From contig NZ_BSNK01000001.1 in the NCBI RefSeq assembly GCF_030159955.1, positions 434,001 to 498,000 of the forward strand: 64,000 bases of DNA, given 5' to 3'. This DNA comes from Algimonas ampicilliniresistens. Lineage in GTDB: Bacteria; Pseudomonadota; Alphaproteobacteria; Caulobacterales; Maricaulaceae. Of this stretch, positions 37,252-46,397 are shown in pieces; positions within the stretch are counted from its first letter, which is position 1; each line of letters begins with the position of its first letter. The notes under the pieces are model-generated. The model made no database searches. It saw only the letters and a list, made by a program, of their open reading frames with translations, and was not told the origin of the DNA. Both the position numbers and the translations under genes were made by a program.

Positions 37252-37881
37252 ATGACGGATATGATTGCCTCCCTCGAAGCTAAGCGCGTCGTCCCGCTCG
37301 TCCAATCGGACGATCCAGCGACGGCCCTTAAAATATCGGAAGCCCTCCTTGAGGGTGGTCTTGACGTGCTGGAAGTTGTGTTGCGCACGGACGCTGCACT
37401 CGATTGCCTAGAGGCTATCGCGAAGGAGTTTCCGCAGGCCCATGTTGGGGCGGGAACGGTGCTAAGCGCTGACCAATCCGAGGAGGTTATTCGCCGCGGT
37501 GCAACCTTCATCGTGTCGCCCGGCCTCGATCCAGCGTCTGTGAAAGTGGCGAAGGATGCAGGTGTGCCGATATTGCCTGGTGTCTCCACCGCGACTGAGC
37601 TTCAGCAAGCGTGGAACCTCGGCTTGCGGACCGTAAAGCTATTTCCCGCAAGTCTTGTTGGCGGTCCAAAGATGGCTAAGGCGCTGTCTTCGGTTTTTCG
37701 TGATGTTCGCTTCATGCCAACGGGCGGGGTTAGCCCCGCCAACCTCAAGGATTATCTCGCCGTACCGGCCGTTTTGGCGTGTGGCGGTTCTTGGCTAACC
37801 CCCAAGGACGCGATAACACGCGGCGACTTTGCCGCCATCACAAGCCTCGCTAAGGAGGCGGTCGCGATTGCGCAGTCCTGA
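37252..37881 (+). CDS. eda: KDPG aldolase (2-keto-3-deoxy-6-phosphogluconate aldolase)
   Basis: 209 aa from the ATG at 37252 (GAAGGA upstream); a longer frame from 37180 overlaps the kinase and is not needed. Active-site features: Glu in LEVVLRTD, HVGAGTVLSADQ, SPGLDP, the Schiff-base Lys129 in TVKLFPAS, and the phosphate loop PTGGVSPAN. It splits KDPG into pyruvate and glyceraldehyde 3-phosphate, completing alginate breakdown. Last gene of the operon; no clear terminator follows. Confidence 0.92.
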   Translation: MTDMIASLEAKRVVPLVQSDDPATALKISEALLEGGLDVLEVVLRTDAALDCLEAIAKEFPQAHVGAGTVLSADQSEEVIRRGATFIVSPGLDPASVKVAKDAGVPILPGVSTATELQQAWNLGLRTVKLFPASLVGGPKMAKALSSVFRDVRFMPTGGVSPANLKDYLAVPAVLACGGSWLTPKDAITRGDFAAITSLAKEAVAIAQS

Positions 37882-38110
37882 AGGGAAGTCAGCGGAACTG
37901 CGACGCTCACATCGATCTCTAGCCACTTTCAACGAAGGGTAACTTGCGTCCGGCGCTGAGATTGGAGGCGGGAAAGTCGTGAATCTCGTCTGAAACGTAA
38001 CTCTCTTAGACCTGTAACAGCCTCATACCCTGCGAACCTACGCAAACTAAAGGGTTATATCACAAGAGGTAGAATTCCGCTGTTCGCAAAAGAAAGGACT
38101 GGTGGTGGGT

Positions 38111-38273
38111 GCAGTCACTTGCGAACCAGTCTCGCACCAAATTCCCTGAAATACAGGGAATTTACAGGGAAAATACGTGATCTATAGGTTTTCGGATGAG
38201 ACTGAGCGTCGAAACCGCCGGTAAATATAGGTTCTAGGGACAATTTCCCTGAAATGTGGATCAGGGAATTCGG
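38111..38273. repeat. CCCTGAAATA/TTTACAGGG repeat element
   Basis: TTCCCTGAAATACAGGGAA at 38142-38160 is an imperfect palindrome followed by TTTACAGGGAAAATACG. A second part at 38243-38271 repeats TTTCCCTGAAATG and TCAGGGAATT. The element lies in a 456-bp gene-free gap between KDPG aldolase and the esterase. A diverged copy is at 2826. Similar palindromic sequence occurs widely in alphaproteobacterial genomes as leftovers around integrated DNA (recalled, not checked here). No gene was seen in the rest of the gap. Confidence 0.6.
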
Positions 38274-38338
38274 CGTATGGAAGAGGGTAAAAATTTCACG
38301 ACGTCAAAATTCTAATTCCATTTGTCTCGGTCAAGCGT

Positions 38339-39265
38339 CTACCGATTTACGTACGACTCTATCAATTTTGCCTGAACTTCGAACGCCTCGGTTCCGGGCG
38401 AGATGAGCTCGACATGGCCAGCGTTCCTGATTTCAATATAGTTGGCCTGTCCGCCAGCGGCGCGCACTGCCTTTGTAAAGCTTCTGCCAAGCTCTGGCGG
38501 CGCAATGCGATCCTTATCCCCGTTTACACTGATCAGTATGGCATCGACGGGCAACAGTTCAGTCGGTGACGTATCCGAAAATACCCTCAGCCGTCCTTCA
38601 TCCGGTGATCCAGTAAGATCATCTATGATAGACCCAAGACAGCTTTCTAGCGTAACGGGTTCGGAAGCTTCCAGATCGGCCAGTCCGCCCGATATTATCA
38701 CAGCCGCGAGCGGTGCGGTATGCCCGCTGCTGACGTCGCTATCAGATCGAAGGTTTGGCTGGGCTGCGAGCCAAGCTGCAAGGTGCCCGCCAGCAGAATG
38801 ACCGATTGCAACAATCTGCTCGACAGCGAGTCCAAGTTTAGGACCTTTCTCAACCAGCATGTTGGTAGCCATGCTGACGTCCAGAAACGTGCCTGGATAA
38901 CCGCCGCCAATTTCGTCCACACCGCGATATTCGATATTCCAGACGGCCAGCCCCCGCTGACGCAAATCTTCAGCTGCGTAGTTCATCAATGTTCGGTCAG
39001 CGATCGCTTTCTGCCAACAGCCACCGTGCACCATCAGTACGGCCGGATGGGGGCTAGGCCCGTCTGGTAGCCATAGGTCCGCGATCTGGGCAGGATTATC
39101 GCCGTAAGCATGTGTTGACGTCGGCTGAGGTAGGTCTCGGCTCGTCAAGTCACTCCACGTCATAAGCCGTACAGGAGACACTGAATCGACCGTTTCAGGC
39201 GCGTTTGCGCAGGCTGACATGAATATTGCCATTGTCATCAACGACACAGTAATGCGTATAGTCAA
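38339..39265 (-). CDS. alpha/beta hydrolase lipoprotein, possible kynurenine formamidase
   Basis: 308 aa with a lipobox (FMSAC), so membrane-anchored. The alpha/beta hydrolase core shows the oxyanion motif HGGCW, nucleophile GHSAGGHLAAW, a late Asp (SVNGDKDRIAPP) and His (NAGHVELI). HGGxW plus GxSxG is the pattern of the kynurenine-formamidase and hormone-sensitive-lipase-like group. It is divergent from a kynureninase gene 75 bp away, which supports formylkynurenine hydrolysis, but the lipoprotein signal is unusual for that cytosolic step. Arylesterase activity on another ester is the alternative. Confidence 0.7.
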   Translation of the reverse strand: MTIRITVSLMTMAIFMSACANAPETVDSVSPVRLMTWSDLTSRDLPQPTSTHAYGDNPAQIADLWLPDGPSPHPAVLMVHGGCWQKAIADRTLMNYAAEDLRQRGLAVWNIEYRGVDEIGGGYPGTFLDVSMATNMLVEKGPKLGLAVEQIVAIGHSAGGHLAAWLAAQPNLRSDSDVSSGHTAPLAAVIISGGLADLEASEPVTLESCLGSIIDDLTGSPDEGRLRVFSDTSPTELLPVDAILISVNGDKDRIAPPELGRSFTKAVRAAGGQANYIEIRNAGHVELISPGTEAFEVQAKLIESYVNR

Positions 39266-39339
39266 AACATCCTCCCATAGATCCCGTCTGTAAGTCTTAA
39301 GCTCCGGATGATTGTCTGCACAAGAATGGATTGATCATC

Positions 39340-40572
39340 ATGCACGGTGTCGAGTTTCCGAAATCTCTGGCAGACGCTATTACGTTCGACGCAGAAGACC
39401 CGCTGGCGCCAACGCGATCTGAATTCGACTTGGATGAGGATATTACGTATCTAGTCGGCCATTCACTCGGCCCTCCCACACGGCGCGCACTGGACTGCCT
39501 TCGTAAAGCCGGAGAGGTGGAGTGGGCGTCAGGTCTTGTGGGGTCATGGAACACAGCAGGCTGGATTGATCTCCCCCCCACTGTCGGCGCACGCATTGCC
39601 CGGCTCATCGGCGTTGATGCTAGCGACGTCATCGTCTGCGACAGTGTTTCAATCAACCTATTCAAACTTGTCGGCGCTTTGATTGATCGCGAGGGCATGA
39701 CCGGACGCATCATTGTTGAAGCCGGTGAGTTTCCAACCGATCAGTATATTCTACAACGTCTTGCACAATTTTCTGGCGTTGACTTTGTCCGTACTGAGCC
39801 TGGGGCCGGACCTGACAGTTTCGAAAGCGGCAGCGTTCTTGTGCGCAGCTTCGTCGATTATCGGACTGCCGCAATTTCAGATGTCGATGCCATTGAAAAC
39901 TTGGCCCGCAAACATGGCAGCGCCGTCGTCTGGGACCTGAGTCATGCCACCGGAGTATTAGATCTGAAACTTGCCGACTGGGGCGTGAAATATGCTGTAG
40001 GATGTACGTATAAATACCTCAATGGCGGTCCCGGTGCGCCGGCTTTTATCTATGTTGATCGCGATCAAGTGGTTGATCTTGAAACACCTCTGGCTGGCTG
40101 GCTTGGCCATGCGCGTCCATTTGCCTTCGAAAAAATTTACGAACCGGGCGACGGCATAAAGCGATTTGTAGCGGGTACACCGCCTATCCTGTCAATGTCC
40201 GCTCTGAATGGCGCTCTCGACGTGTTCGATAGGGTCGCGCTTGGCGACGTTGAGAAAAAGGCGCAAAGGCTCGGTAACATGTGCCTCGCGGCTTTTTCAC
40301 GACTTGGCCTGCCGTCATCCTCTCCGGCAATAGGAACAAACCGTGGGGGACATGTCAGTCTTAGTCATCCAGAGGGGTATGCTGTATCCCGAGCACTGGC
40401 AGAGCGAGGCTACAAAACCGATTTTAGACCCCCGACGACAATTAGATTTGGTCTGTCGCCCCTATTTCTTGGATATGAAGATGTCTGGAAAACGCTAGAA
40501 GCTCTGGAGGATGTTTTGAAAACGGAAGCCTATCGCGCATCACGATTTTCAATTCGCTCAAAAGTCACCTAA
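39340..40572 (+). CDS. kynU: kynureninase
   Basis: 410 aa from the ATG at 39340 (TTG at 39331 is possible). Kynureninase signatures are clear: LVGHSLGPPTRRA at the N-terminus, GSWNTAGWIDLPPTVG, DLSHATGVLDLKLADWGV, and the PLP-binding Lys225 in GCTYKYLNGGPGAPAF. It hydrolyses kynurenine to anthranilate and alanine (or 3-hydroxykynurenine to 3-hydroxyanthranilate). The divergent neighbour could provide kynurenine. No tryptophan dioxygenase lies in the window. Confidence 0.92.
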   Translation: MHGVEFPKSLADAITFDAEDPLAPTRSEFDLDEDITYLVGHSLGPPTRRALDCLRKAGEVEWASGLVGSWNTAGWIDLPPTVGARIARLIGVDASDVIVCDSVSINLFKLVGALIDREGMTGRIIVEAGEFPTDQYILQRLAQFSGVDFVRTEPGAGPDSFESGSVLVRSFVDYRTAAISDVDAIENLARKHGSAVVWDLSHATGVLDLKLADWGVKYAVGCTYKYLNGGPGAPAFIYVDRDQVVDLETPLAGWLGHARPFAFEKIYEPGDGIKRFVAGTPPILSMSALNGALDVFDRVALGDVEKKAQRLGNMCLAAFSRLGLPSSSPAIGTNRGGHVSLSHPEGYAVSRALAERGYKTDFRPPTTIRFGLSPLFLGYEDVWKTLEALEDVLKTEAYRASRFSIRSKVT

Positions 40573-40731
40573 AATCATTTTCCCGGATGACATTGTCAGG
40601 AAGAAGTTTGCCCGAACAATGATCTTGAAGGTCGTAACCTGAGCAGGTTCCGGACTTCTCTTGCACCAAATCTGAGCCCTAAAGCGTAGCTGTAATTGTA
40701 AATCTACAGCTTTCGGAAAAGGGCAAGCCCA

Positions 40732-42258
40732 ATGCGTCAATCAGGTATCTACACAATTTCTACCCTAGCGCTGGGGTTCTCGCTCTCGATGGCAACGTCT
40801 GCCTTTGCCGACGGCACAGCCGACTGTAATTTAGGCGATCAAGCGACTGCTCTGGAATGTGGTGTGAATGCTGATGCAAACGGCAACGATGCGCTTGCCG
40901 TCGGGACAGACAGTATCTCTAACGGTACATCTTCGACCGCTGTGGGCGGCGAGGCGAGTGCTAACGGTATTGCGGCCACCGCTTTTGGGTGGAGATCCAA
41001 CGCTGTCGGCGAACGGGCCCACGCAATCGGGCATCTGGCTAGCGCGAATGGTGTCCGGACATTGGCTGTTGGTGAAGCTGCTTCCGCTACGGGTGAGCAA
41101 GCCGTTGCCATCGGCAATGTCGCATCCGCGACCGGCGTTGATGCGGTCGCCATCGGCACAGAAAGTATTGCGAATGGCAATTCGACAACGGCGGTTGGTG
41201 GTGAGGCCGTCGCAGACGGTCTTGCTGCTACGGCGTTCGGGTGGCGTTCCAATGCAAGCGCCGAACGGGCGCATGCCTTTGGTCATCTAGCGAGCGCATC
41301 CGGTGTCCGCTCCCTCGCCGTTGGCGAAGCCGCTAATGCTCAAGGCGAGCAATCTATCGCGATGGGTAATCAGGCCGCCGCAAACGGAACTGACGCGATG
41401 GCCATCGGCACAATGGCGAGCGCGACTGGCCCATCCACGACAGTCGTCGGTGGTGAGGCTGTGGCGATGGGTCCAGGTTCAACGGCGATCGGTTGGCGGT
41501 CTATGGCCACGGCTGAGCGCGCTCAAGCGTTTGGCCATCTAGCAGCCGCGTCGGGCGTTCGCTCTCTCGCCGTCGGTGAAGCCGCCGTCGCAAATGCAGA
41601 CACAGCTACAGCGATTGGTAATCAGGCGACGGCCGGGTTTGTCAACTCAACCGCGATTGGCAATGGTGCGACGACAACTCGCACTAATCAGGTTGCGATT
41701 GGGACATCCGGAAACACTTATACGCTGGCTGGCCTGACATCGACCGCGAGCACAGCTGCACAAACAGGCGATATTGGCTTGGTCACAACCGACCGTAATG
41801 GCAATATCGCGGCCGATTTCACCTTGTCTCAGGGCCAGAATGCGAATGGTGCGGCGATTGCGAACAACTCAGGCGCAATCATGTTGAACGCGGCAGCGAT
41901 CTCCACGAATATGGGCGCAATCCAGCGCAACTCGGACGGGCTGGCCTCTGCCAGTGCTGCGATCGCGTTGAACTCCGCGTCAATCGGCTCCAACTCGGCG
42001 CAGATTTCGCGAAATATCGATGCCATTCTCGACAACAGAGCAGGTGTTGCAGCCGCTCTTGCGCTGGATACAGCCTATGTGCCCCTCGGTCACAGTTTCG
42101 CGGTTTCTGGTGGCGTTGGGTATTATGACGACGAGAGTGCTTTTGCAGGATCTGTCGCATATCGCCTGAATAATAACTTCCAGTTCAATGGCGCCGTTAC
42201 AACGGGTGTCGATAACGGCAGCACAGGTGCACGAGCTGGGTTTAACGCCAGCTGGTAA
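40732..42258 (+). CDS. trimeric autotransporter adhesin (YadA-like)
   Basis: 508 aa with a signal peptide ending at AFA. Residues about 35-330 are rows of YadA head repeats (AVGTDSISNGTSSTAVGG, AIGHLASANGVRTLAVGEAA) that build a beta-roll in trimers. The repeats have a longer period of about 85-90 residues, seen also as direct DNA repeats (for example near 40930, 41180 and 41430). A stalk with NSGAIMLNAAAIS and similar heptad-like units follows, then the about 70-residue membrane anchor (ALDTAYVPLGHSFAVSGGVGYY ... GFNASW). It should sit in the outer membrane and mediate adhesion, possibly to algal surfaces. It ends in a strong terminator. Confidence 0.9.
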   Translation: MRQSGIYTISTLALGFSLSMATSAFADGTADCNLGDQATALECGVNADANGNDALAVGTDSISNGTSSTAVGGEASANGIAATAFGWRSNAVGERAHAIGHLASANGVRTLAVGEAASATGEQAVAIGNVASATGVDAVAIGTESIANGNSTTAVGGEAVADGLAATAFGWRSNASAERAHAFGHLASASGVRSLAVGEAANAQGEQSIAMGNQAAANGTDAMAIGTMASATGPSTTVVGGEAVAMGPGSTAIGWRSMATAERAQAFGHLAAASGVRSLAVGEAAVANADTATAIGNQATAGFVNSTAIGNGATTTRTNQVAIGTSGNTYTLAGLTSTASTAAQTGDIGLVTTDRNGNIAADFTLSQGQNANGAAIANNSGAIMLNAAAISTNMGAIQRNSDGLASASAAIALNSASIGSNSAQISRNIDAILDNRAGVAAALALDTAYVPLGHSFAVSGGVGYYDDESAFAGSVAYRLNNNFQFNGAVTTGVDNGSTGARAGFNASW

Positions 42259-42310
42259 CAACCCCTACAGTTTCGCTGCATGCTTGCACAAATAGTCTGT
42301 AACACACATC

Positions 42311-42348
42311 AAAAGGCCCCGATCTCGTTTCAAGGTCGGGGCCTTTTT
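42311..42348 (+). terminator. intrinsic terminator after the adhesin gene
   Basis: AAAAGGCCCCGATC, a short loop, then GGTCGGGGCCTTTTT: a GC-rich stem followed by a T run, with a complementary A run before it, so it can work in both directions. It lies 52 bp past the adhesin stop and 22 bp before the next start. Confidence 0.85.
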
Positions 42349-42369
42349 CTCCTCAAATGGGAACCGACG

Positions 42370-42861
42370 ATGAAACCGACACTTTTGATTTCAGCGATAT
42401 TGGCCTTCACGCTTCCATCTTTGAGTTTCGTCGACAGCGCCGCAGCACAGGTCAGACAAGTGCCTCAGGTCGAGCGCGTCAGAGTTCCCGATGACAATAC
42501 GCTGGCGCGCCTAGTCTGGTCGACCCTTGTTGCGCTCGATAATGCCAATCGGACAGGGAATTACGAAGTGCTGCACGGTCTAGGGGCGGACGGGTTTCAA
42601 AAACAGAATAGTGTTCTGAGATTGTCGCAGTCTTTTGCTGATCTTCGTAATAATCGCGTGGACGTTGGTCGCACGATCCTGTCCAGTCCGACCTACTATC
42701 AGTCACCGGAAATCCTGGCGGACGGCTCTCTGCGTTTGCGAGGAGGGTTTGATTTCCGACCGAAGTCCATCCGGTTCGATCTTATCTATACAAATATTGG
42801 GAGTGGTTGGCACATTAGCGCAATCTCTGTCGTTGAGATGGATTTTGACAAGCCTCGCTAG
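42370..42861 (+). CDS. small secreted protein of unknown function
   Basis: 163 aa from the ATG at 42370; the frame extends upstream across the terminator, so the longer start is unlikely. It has a signal peptide ending near SAAAQ. The mature part (ARLVWSTLVALDNANRTGNYEVLHGLGADGFQ ... FTYTN-like strands, GWHISAISVVEM) has the pattern of a small cone-shaped NTF2/DUF4864-like alpha-plus-beta fold, but no family can be named with certainty. Flanked by terminators on both sides, so it is a single-gene transcript. Confidence 0.7.
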   Translation: MKPTLLISAILAFTLPSLSFVDSAAAQVRQVPQVERVRVPDDNTLARLVWSTLVALDNANRTGNYEVLHGLGADGFQKQNSVLRLSQSFADLRNNRVDVGRTILSSPTYYQSPEILADGSLRLRGGFDFRPKSIRFDLIYTNIGSGWHISAISVVEMDFDKPR

Positions 42862-42880
42862 GGCTTAAATCTAAAGATCG

Positions 42881-42914
42881 AAAAGGCCGCACCGGTTTCC
42901 CAGTGCGGCCTTTT
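42881..42914. terminator. bidirectional terminator
   Basis: AAAAGGCCGCAC, an 10-base loop, then GTGCGGCCTTTT: a perfect 12-bp arm with T runs in both directions. It separates the convergent small secreted protein gene and the lipoprotein gene and serves both. Confidence 0.85.
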
Positions 42915-42940
42915 CTGTTCGCCCACTCGAACTCCCAAAA

Positions 42941-43246
42941 TCAGGGGTTAGCGATATCTGTCGGCTCAGCCATTTTATCGAGCGCAATAATATCACCCAT
43001 AATTGGGTTTCTGGGCTCATCGAACTGATTAGCATTAAACGCAGTTGCGAAACCTGCGCCAGCAGCGGCCTGTGGTGTACTATCTGGAGTTGGCGGCGGG
43101 GTTGGAGGTGTCGGCGGAGGCGGCACAGGCGGAATAACAACTGTGCCCGTAGGTGGCGGTGTGAAATTATTGTCACCACCGCCACCACAGGCGGATAAAA
43201 ACAAGGCTGGAATGGCCACGATAAGAAAAAGGTGTTTCGTGTTCAT
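42941..43246 (-). CDS. Pro-rich small lipoprotein
   Basis: 101 aa from the ATG at 43246; the longer frame overlaps the upstream gene. A lipobox (FLSAC) is followed by Gly and by a Pro/Thr-rich linker (PPVPPPPTPPTPPPTP), then about 45 residues (FATAFNANQFDEPRNPIMGDIIALDKMAEPTD). The linker would hold the C-terminal segment away from the membrane. It is 13 bp downstream of the DUF4331 gene, so it is probably co-transcribed and works with that protein. No family recognised. Confidence 0.75.
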   Translation of the reverse strand: MNTKHLFLIVAIPALFLSACGGGGDNNFTPPPTGTVVIPPVPPPPTPPTPPPTPDSTPQAAAGAGFATAFNANQFDEPRNPIMGDIIALDKMAEPTDIANP

Positions 43247-43259
43247 GTTATGATCCACC

Positions 43260-44798
43260 CTATTCCGCACCCGGCAGCGGCGTGTTCAGGTAGGGAAAGA
43301 CATTCTGAACATCCGTTGCCGAGATTGGTGCCCCGTCCGTGAAAGGTTGATCGCCAACAGGGGCATCTGATGGGGTACAGAAGCCTAGATTAGTCGGAAC
43401 ACCATTTACTGGAATATCGTGGCACAAGGCTCCCATTGCGACTCTAAGTTCGATATCTACGACATCGTCACCGGGTCGTCGGCCGTTGGGGAATCCGGCC
43501 AAATCATTCCCCGCCACACCCAAATTGGACTGACTGGCTCGAGGTGTCGCGGCGATCGCCGTATTCAAACGCATCATTTCTGAGGGCGTTACAGTTGCTT
43601 GCTGATTGACACCTTCAATACCGGTCAGGAAGGCCGCAACAAGGTCCGTTCGGGGAAGGTTAGACGGCGCAATATTGCTCGTTGCTCCCAAAGCATCCCT
43701 GAACAAAACATCGATTAGGGCTGGGAAAGTTGGGTTAGTGACATAATCGGCCAATGCCCCATCAATTGTTGGCTCAGCCGCGTTGAATAAATCTTTGTCC
43801 GGTAGACCAATGACGATTTCATTGACGAGCGGTGCGGAAAGGCGAGAGACTTGTACGTAAGCCCCACCGTGTAATTCCGTTTGCTCGTATGTTGGCAGCG
43901 GATCGCGCAAGGATGCTTGCGGTAAGCTCGCCGTTGTCCATGCTCCGATGACACCGTTGCCATTGCCGGTGACACATTCGATCGGCGCTTCTACAGCGAT
44001 AGAGGTCACATTAGCTTTCCCGACTAGCTCATCATTATCCCGCGATTGCGTGATCGATCCTTCGAGCGGGACAAGATTGACGAGGTCAAAGACTTGACCA
44101 AGATTGACTGCAAAAGCTTCCGCACGTTGTCCGACGAAAATTCGAGCGGGTGCGCTACAATTTGGTAGGCTGACGTCGTAAATATATTGATTAGCGTAGG
44201 CCGCATAGTCCGGTAGTGTTTTCGGGCCGACATTATCGAGAGGCTTAATATAGTCGGACCCAATTACTGTCCGCGCGCCAGACCGGCGGTCACCCTGGAC
44301 CACTGTCAGGCTGTAATTTTCGGTTTCGCCGAGCTTGCTGGAGTCACCTGCTGTGACGGAGCCAGCATATCTGAGTGGAATAGCAAGTGTTTTACCTCCA
44401 ATATCCAAGGTCACGCCTGTCCCGTTGACAAGGTTATTGTCGAAGTCGAACTGAAACGTCAGATCTTCGACTGCGTCGCCGTCACTATCTATATGTATTT
44501 CATATAAAGCGTCGGGATCCATCGTGAAGTAGTTTGGACCGCCATAAGGTGCTTGGATCGGCTGATAGTTTGCGATGAAGGTGACGTAGCCTGACCGACC
44601 CGGTTCGTAACTGCGGAACATGTAGAAATCCGTGCCGTCAACCTTCGGCGTTTCTGTAATGCCCGGAGCTTCTCTGTGGCTTGACGCGTTAGCTGTAACA
44701 GAAAACATTGTAGCGGCGCTGAGAGATGTTGCGGCAAGAAGCGCAGCCATACGCTTTGAGGCGCTATTTGCGCGAGGTGATCGGGAAAAGAAATTCAT
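43260..44798 (-). CDS. DUF4331 secreted protein
   Basis: 512 aa with a signal peptide (SLSAATMFSVTANA). The mature protein begins SSHREAPGITETPKVDGTDFYMFRSYEPG, the hallmark start of DUF4331 proteins, and keeps YVTFIANYQPIQAPYGGPNYF and the acidic DSDGDAVEDLTFQFDF strand. Late in the chain are GRRPGDDVVDIELRVAMG and DVQNVFPYLNTPLPG. The biochemical role of the family is unknown; such genes are often found with ECF sigma and RskA-type anti-sigma genes, as here. It heads a two-gene operon with the lipoprotein. Confidence 0.88.
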   Translation of the reverse strand: MNFFSRSPRANSASKRMAALLAATSLSAATMFSVTANASSHREAPGITETPKVDGTDFYMFRSYEPGRSGYVTFIANYQPIQAPYGGPNYFTMDPDALYEIHIDSDGDAVEDLTFQFDFDNNLVNGTGVTLDIGGKTLAIPLRYAGSVTAGDSSKLGETENYSLTVVQGDRRSGARTVIGSDYIKPLDNVGPKTLPDYAAYANQYIYDVSLPNCSAPARIFVGQRAEAFAVNLGQVFDLVNLVPLEGSITQSRDNDELVGKANVTSIAVEAPIECVTGNGNGVIGAWTTASLPQASLRDPLPTYEQTELHGGAYVQVSRLSAPLVNEIVIGLPDKDLFNAAEPTIDGALADYVTNPTFPALIDVLFRDALGATSNIAPSNLPRTDLVAAFLTGIEGVNQQATVTPSEMMRLNTAIAATPRASQSNLGVAGNDLAGFPNGRRPGDDVVDIELRVAMGALCHDIPVNGVPTNLGFCTPSDAPVGDQPFTDGAPISATDVQNVFPYLNTPLPGAE

Positions 44799-45031
44799 CG
44801 GATTGGTCCTGTTATCGACTGCGTTCGAGTGGTAGACGGGACTCCTCGTCTCCGGTTCTGTCTCGATTGTGCACAGCAGTTACGCCGCAGACGGAACAAA
44901 CGGTGCGATCATCCGTAACTTAATTACTGATTAGTTCGGTCTAAATATTCTTCTGGATTCCAATCTGAATCCCATCCAAGAGTTAGGAAAGCTGAGGCTA
45001 GTTGCTTTTAACTCATGACTGATGAGGTTCG

Positions 45032-45652
45032 ATGACACGCCGCACGGAACGGAACGATAAGTACACTGCATTGAATGCGGAGTTGGCGGCGCACTTGTCT
45101 GATTGTGCGGCGGGAAATCGAAATGCTTTTGCCGAAATCTACCGACTGACATCTGGCAAGTTCACAGCAATATTGATGGGTATGATCCATGATGAGGCCA
45201 CTTGCGCCGACATCATGCAAAAAGCCTATGTCTCGATCTGGACGAACGCATATCGATACGATCCTGTTAAAGGGAAGGCCTTTACGTGGATGCTGGTCAT
45301 CATGCGCAACCGCGCACTGGATGCACTTCGGGCGCGGTCCCGATACCGGGAAACGGTAACACTTTCAGGCCCGATCATTGAGCGGTTGGAAGATGATGGC
45401 CCTAGTCCTGCGGAAAGCACGAAAGCTTGGATGATTAGTCGCTTATTGGCACCCCATCTAGCTCAACTGGCTCCAGATGTCGCCGAAGCGGTCAAACTCT
45501 CGACTGTAGACGGCATGAGTGCGAGGGAAATTGGCGAATCCCTGGGCGTTCCAACCAACACGGCCAAGAGTTGGGTTCGGCGCGGCCTTCAGCGCATGCG
45601 CAAAGACATTGAACGATCTGGCGACGCAAAGGCTCTAAACGAACTGGTCTGA
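45032..45652 (+). CDS. ECF-type RNA polymerase sigma factor
   Basis: 206 aa. Region 2 (about 15-90) reads FAEIYRLTSGKFTAILMGMIHDEATCADIMQKAYVSIW and TWMLVIMRNRALDALRARSR. Region 4 (about 140-195) reads LAPDVAEAVKLSTVDGMSAREIGESLGVPTNTAKSWVRRGLQRMR. This is the group regulated by RskA-type anti-sigma factors. It is divergent from the DUF4331 gene and convergent with the anti-sigma gene (13-bp gap). The most likely target genes are its neighbours DUF4331 and DUF4198. Confidence 0.9.
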   Translation: MTRRTERNDKYTALNAELAAHLSDCAAGNRNAFAEIYRLTSGKFTAILMGMIHDEATCADIMQKAYVSIWTNAYRYDPVKGKAFTWMLVIMRNRALDALRARSRYRETVTLSGPIIERLEDDGPSPAESTKAWMISRLLAPHLAQLAPDVAEAVKLSTVDGMSAREIGESLGVPTNTAKSWVRRGLQRMRKDIERSGDAKALNELV

Positions 45653-45665
45653 ATACGGAACGTCT

Positions 45666-46397
45666 TTAGTCGAGCGCTGATACGGTTCCTGTATAGAGAA
45701 CAGGCCCTTCTGGTCCAGAGGACCGCGACCCACCTTTAGCTTCCAAACTGAGCGCAAGCGTATCTGTCTGTGCCTTAAGATCTTCCGGTATAACGAGTTC
45801 CACCCGGCCTTGATCTGTGCGGTCAAGAAGACCTAGTGAAACAGGGGCCGGAGCGCCTTCTCGGATCAACCAAAGCTGAAGGTCTCCATCATCGGGAACG
45901 TCGACATTGGACAGGCGGGCTACAACCTGTCCCGTTCTGGGATCATAGACGATAGCGACCAGAGGTGAAGGTGTATCGCCGGATAACAGAGCCATATAGC
46001 GCTGCTGTTCATCCACTTGCACAGGATTGGTACGAATGAACCAATGCGATCCAAGTGAAAGAACGGCCACGGCAGACGCGGCAATCGCCAGACGCTTCCA
46101 AAACTGGACATGCCCTGTGTCGTTGGCGGGGATCGGCAGAGGCATTGATTGCGCGGGTGCTCCTGTTTCTTGGTCGTGAATGTCTGACATGATCGATTCA
46201 AGCAGACCTTCTGGCGGCGTCACGTCTTCAACATCACGGTTGAGCGGCGCTAACCAAGATTCCAATCTTTCGACTTGATTGCGGAAATCAGAGTCGACGC
46301 CAATGCGGGCTTTAAACTGAACGATTTCGGCCTCGCTGGCCTGACCTGTCAGATAGGCGATGATAAGCGCATCATTATTTTTTGGGGGCGCGCTCAT
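45666..46397 (-). CDS. RskA-type anti-sigma factor
   Basis: 243 aa. The N-terminal cytosolic segment (about 1-85; YLTGQASEAEIVQFKARI) is the sigma-binding anti-sigma domain but without the zinc-site His/Cys. One membrane helix (FWKRLAIAASAVAVLSLGSHWF, about 95-115) follows. The periplasmic RskA domain contains PLVAIVYDPRTGQVVARLSNVDVPDDGDLQLWLI and late VELVIPEDLKAQTDTLALSLEAKGGS. It would hold an ECF factor at the membrane until signalled. It overlaps the sigma-like gene upstream by 4 bp, so its direct partner may be that protein, the ECF factor at 45032, or both. Confidence 0.85.
   Translation of the reverse strand: MSAPPKNNDALIIAYLTGQASEAEIVQFKARIGVDSDFRNQVERLESWLAPLNRDVEDVTPPEGLLESIMSDIHDQETGAPAQSMPLPIPANDTGHVQFWKRLAIAASAVAVLSLGSHWFIRTNPVQVDEQQRYMALLSGDTPSPLVAIVYDPRTGQVVARLSNVDVPDDGDLQLWLIREGAPAPVSLGLLDRTDQGRVELVIPEDLKAQTDTLALSLEAKGGSRSSGPEGPVLYTGTVSALD

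Noticed and set aside
40831-41600. Regular direct repeats that could be mistaken for a CRISPR array or tandem repeat element
   Set aside because: The repeats are in frame and encode YadA-type head repeats; there are no conserved repeats with variable spacers of CRISPR type.
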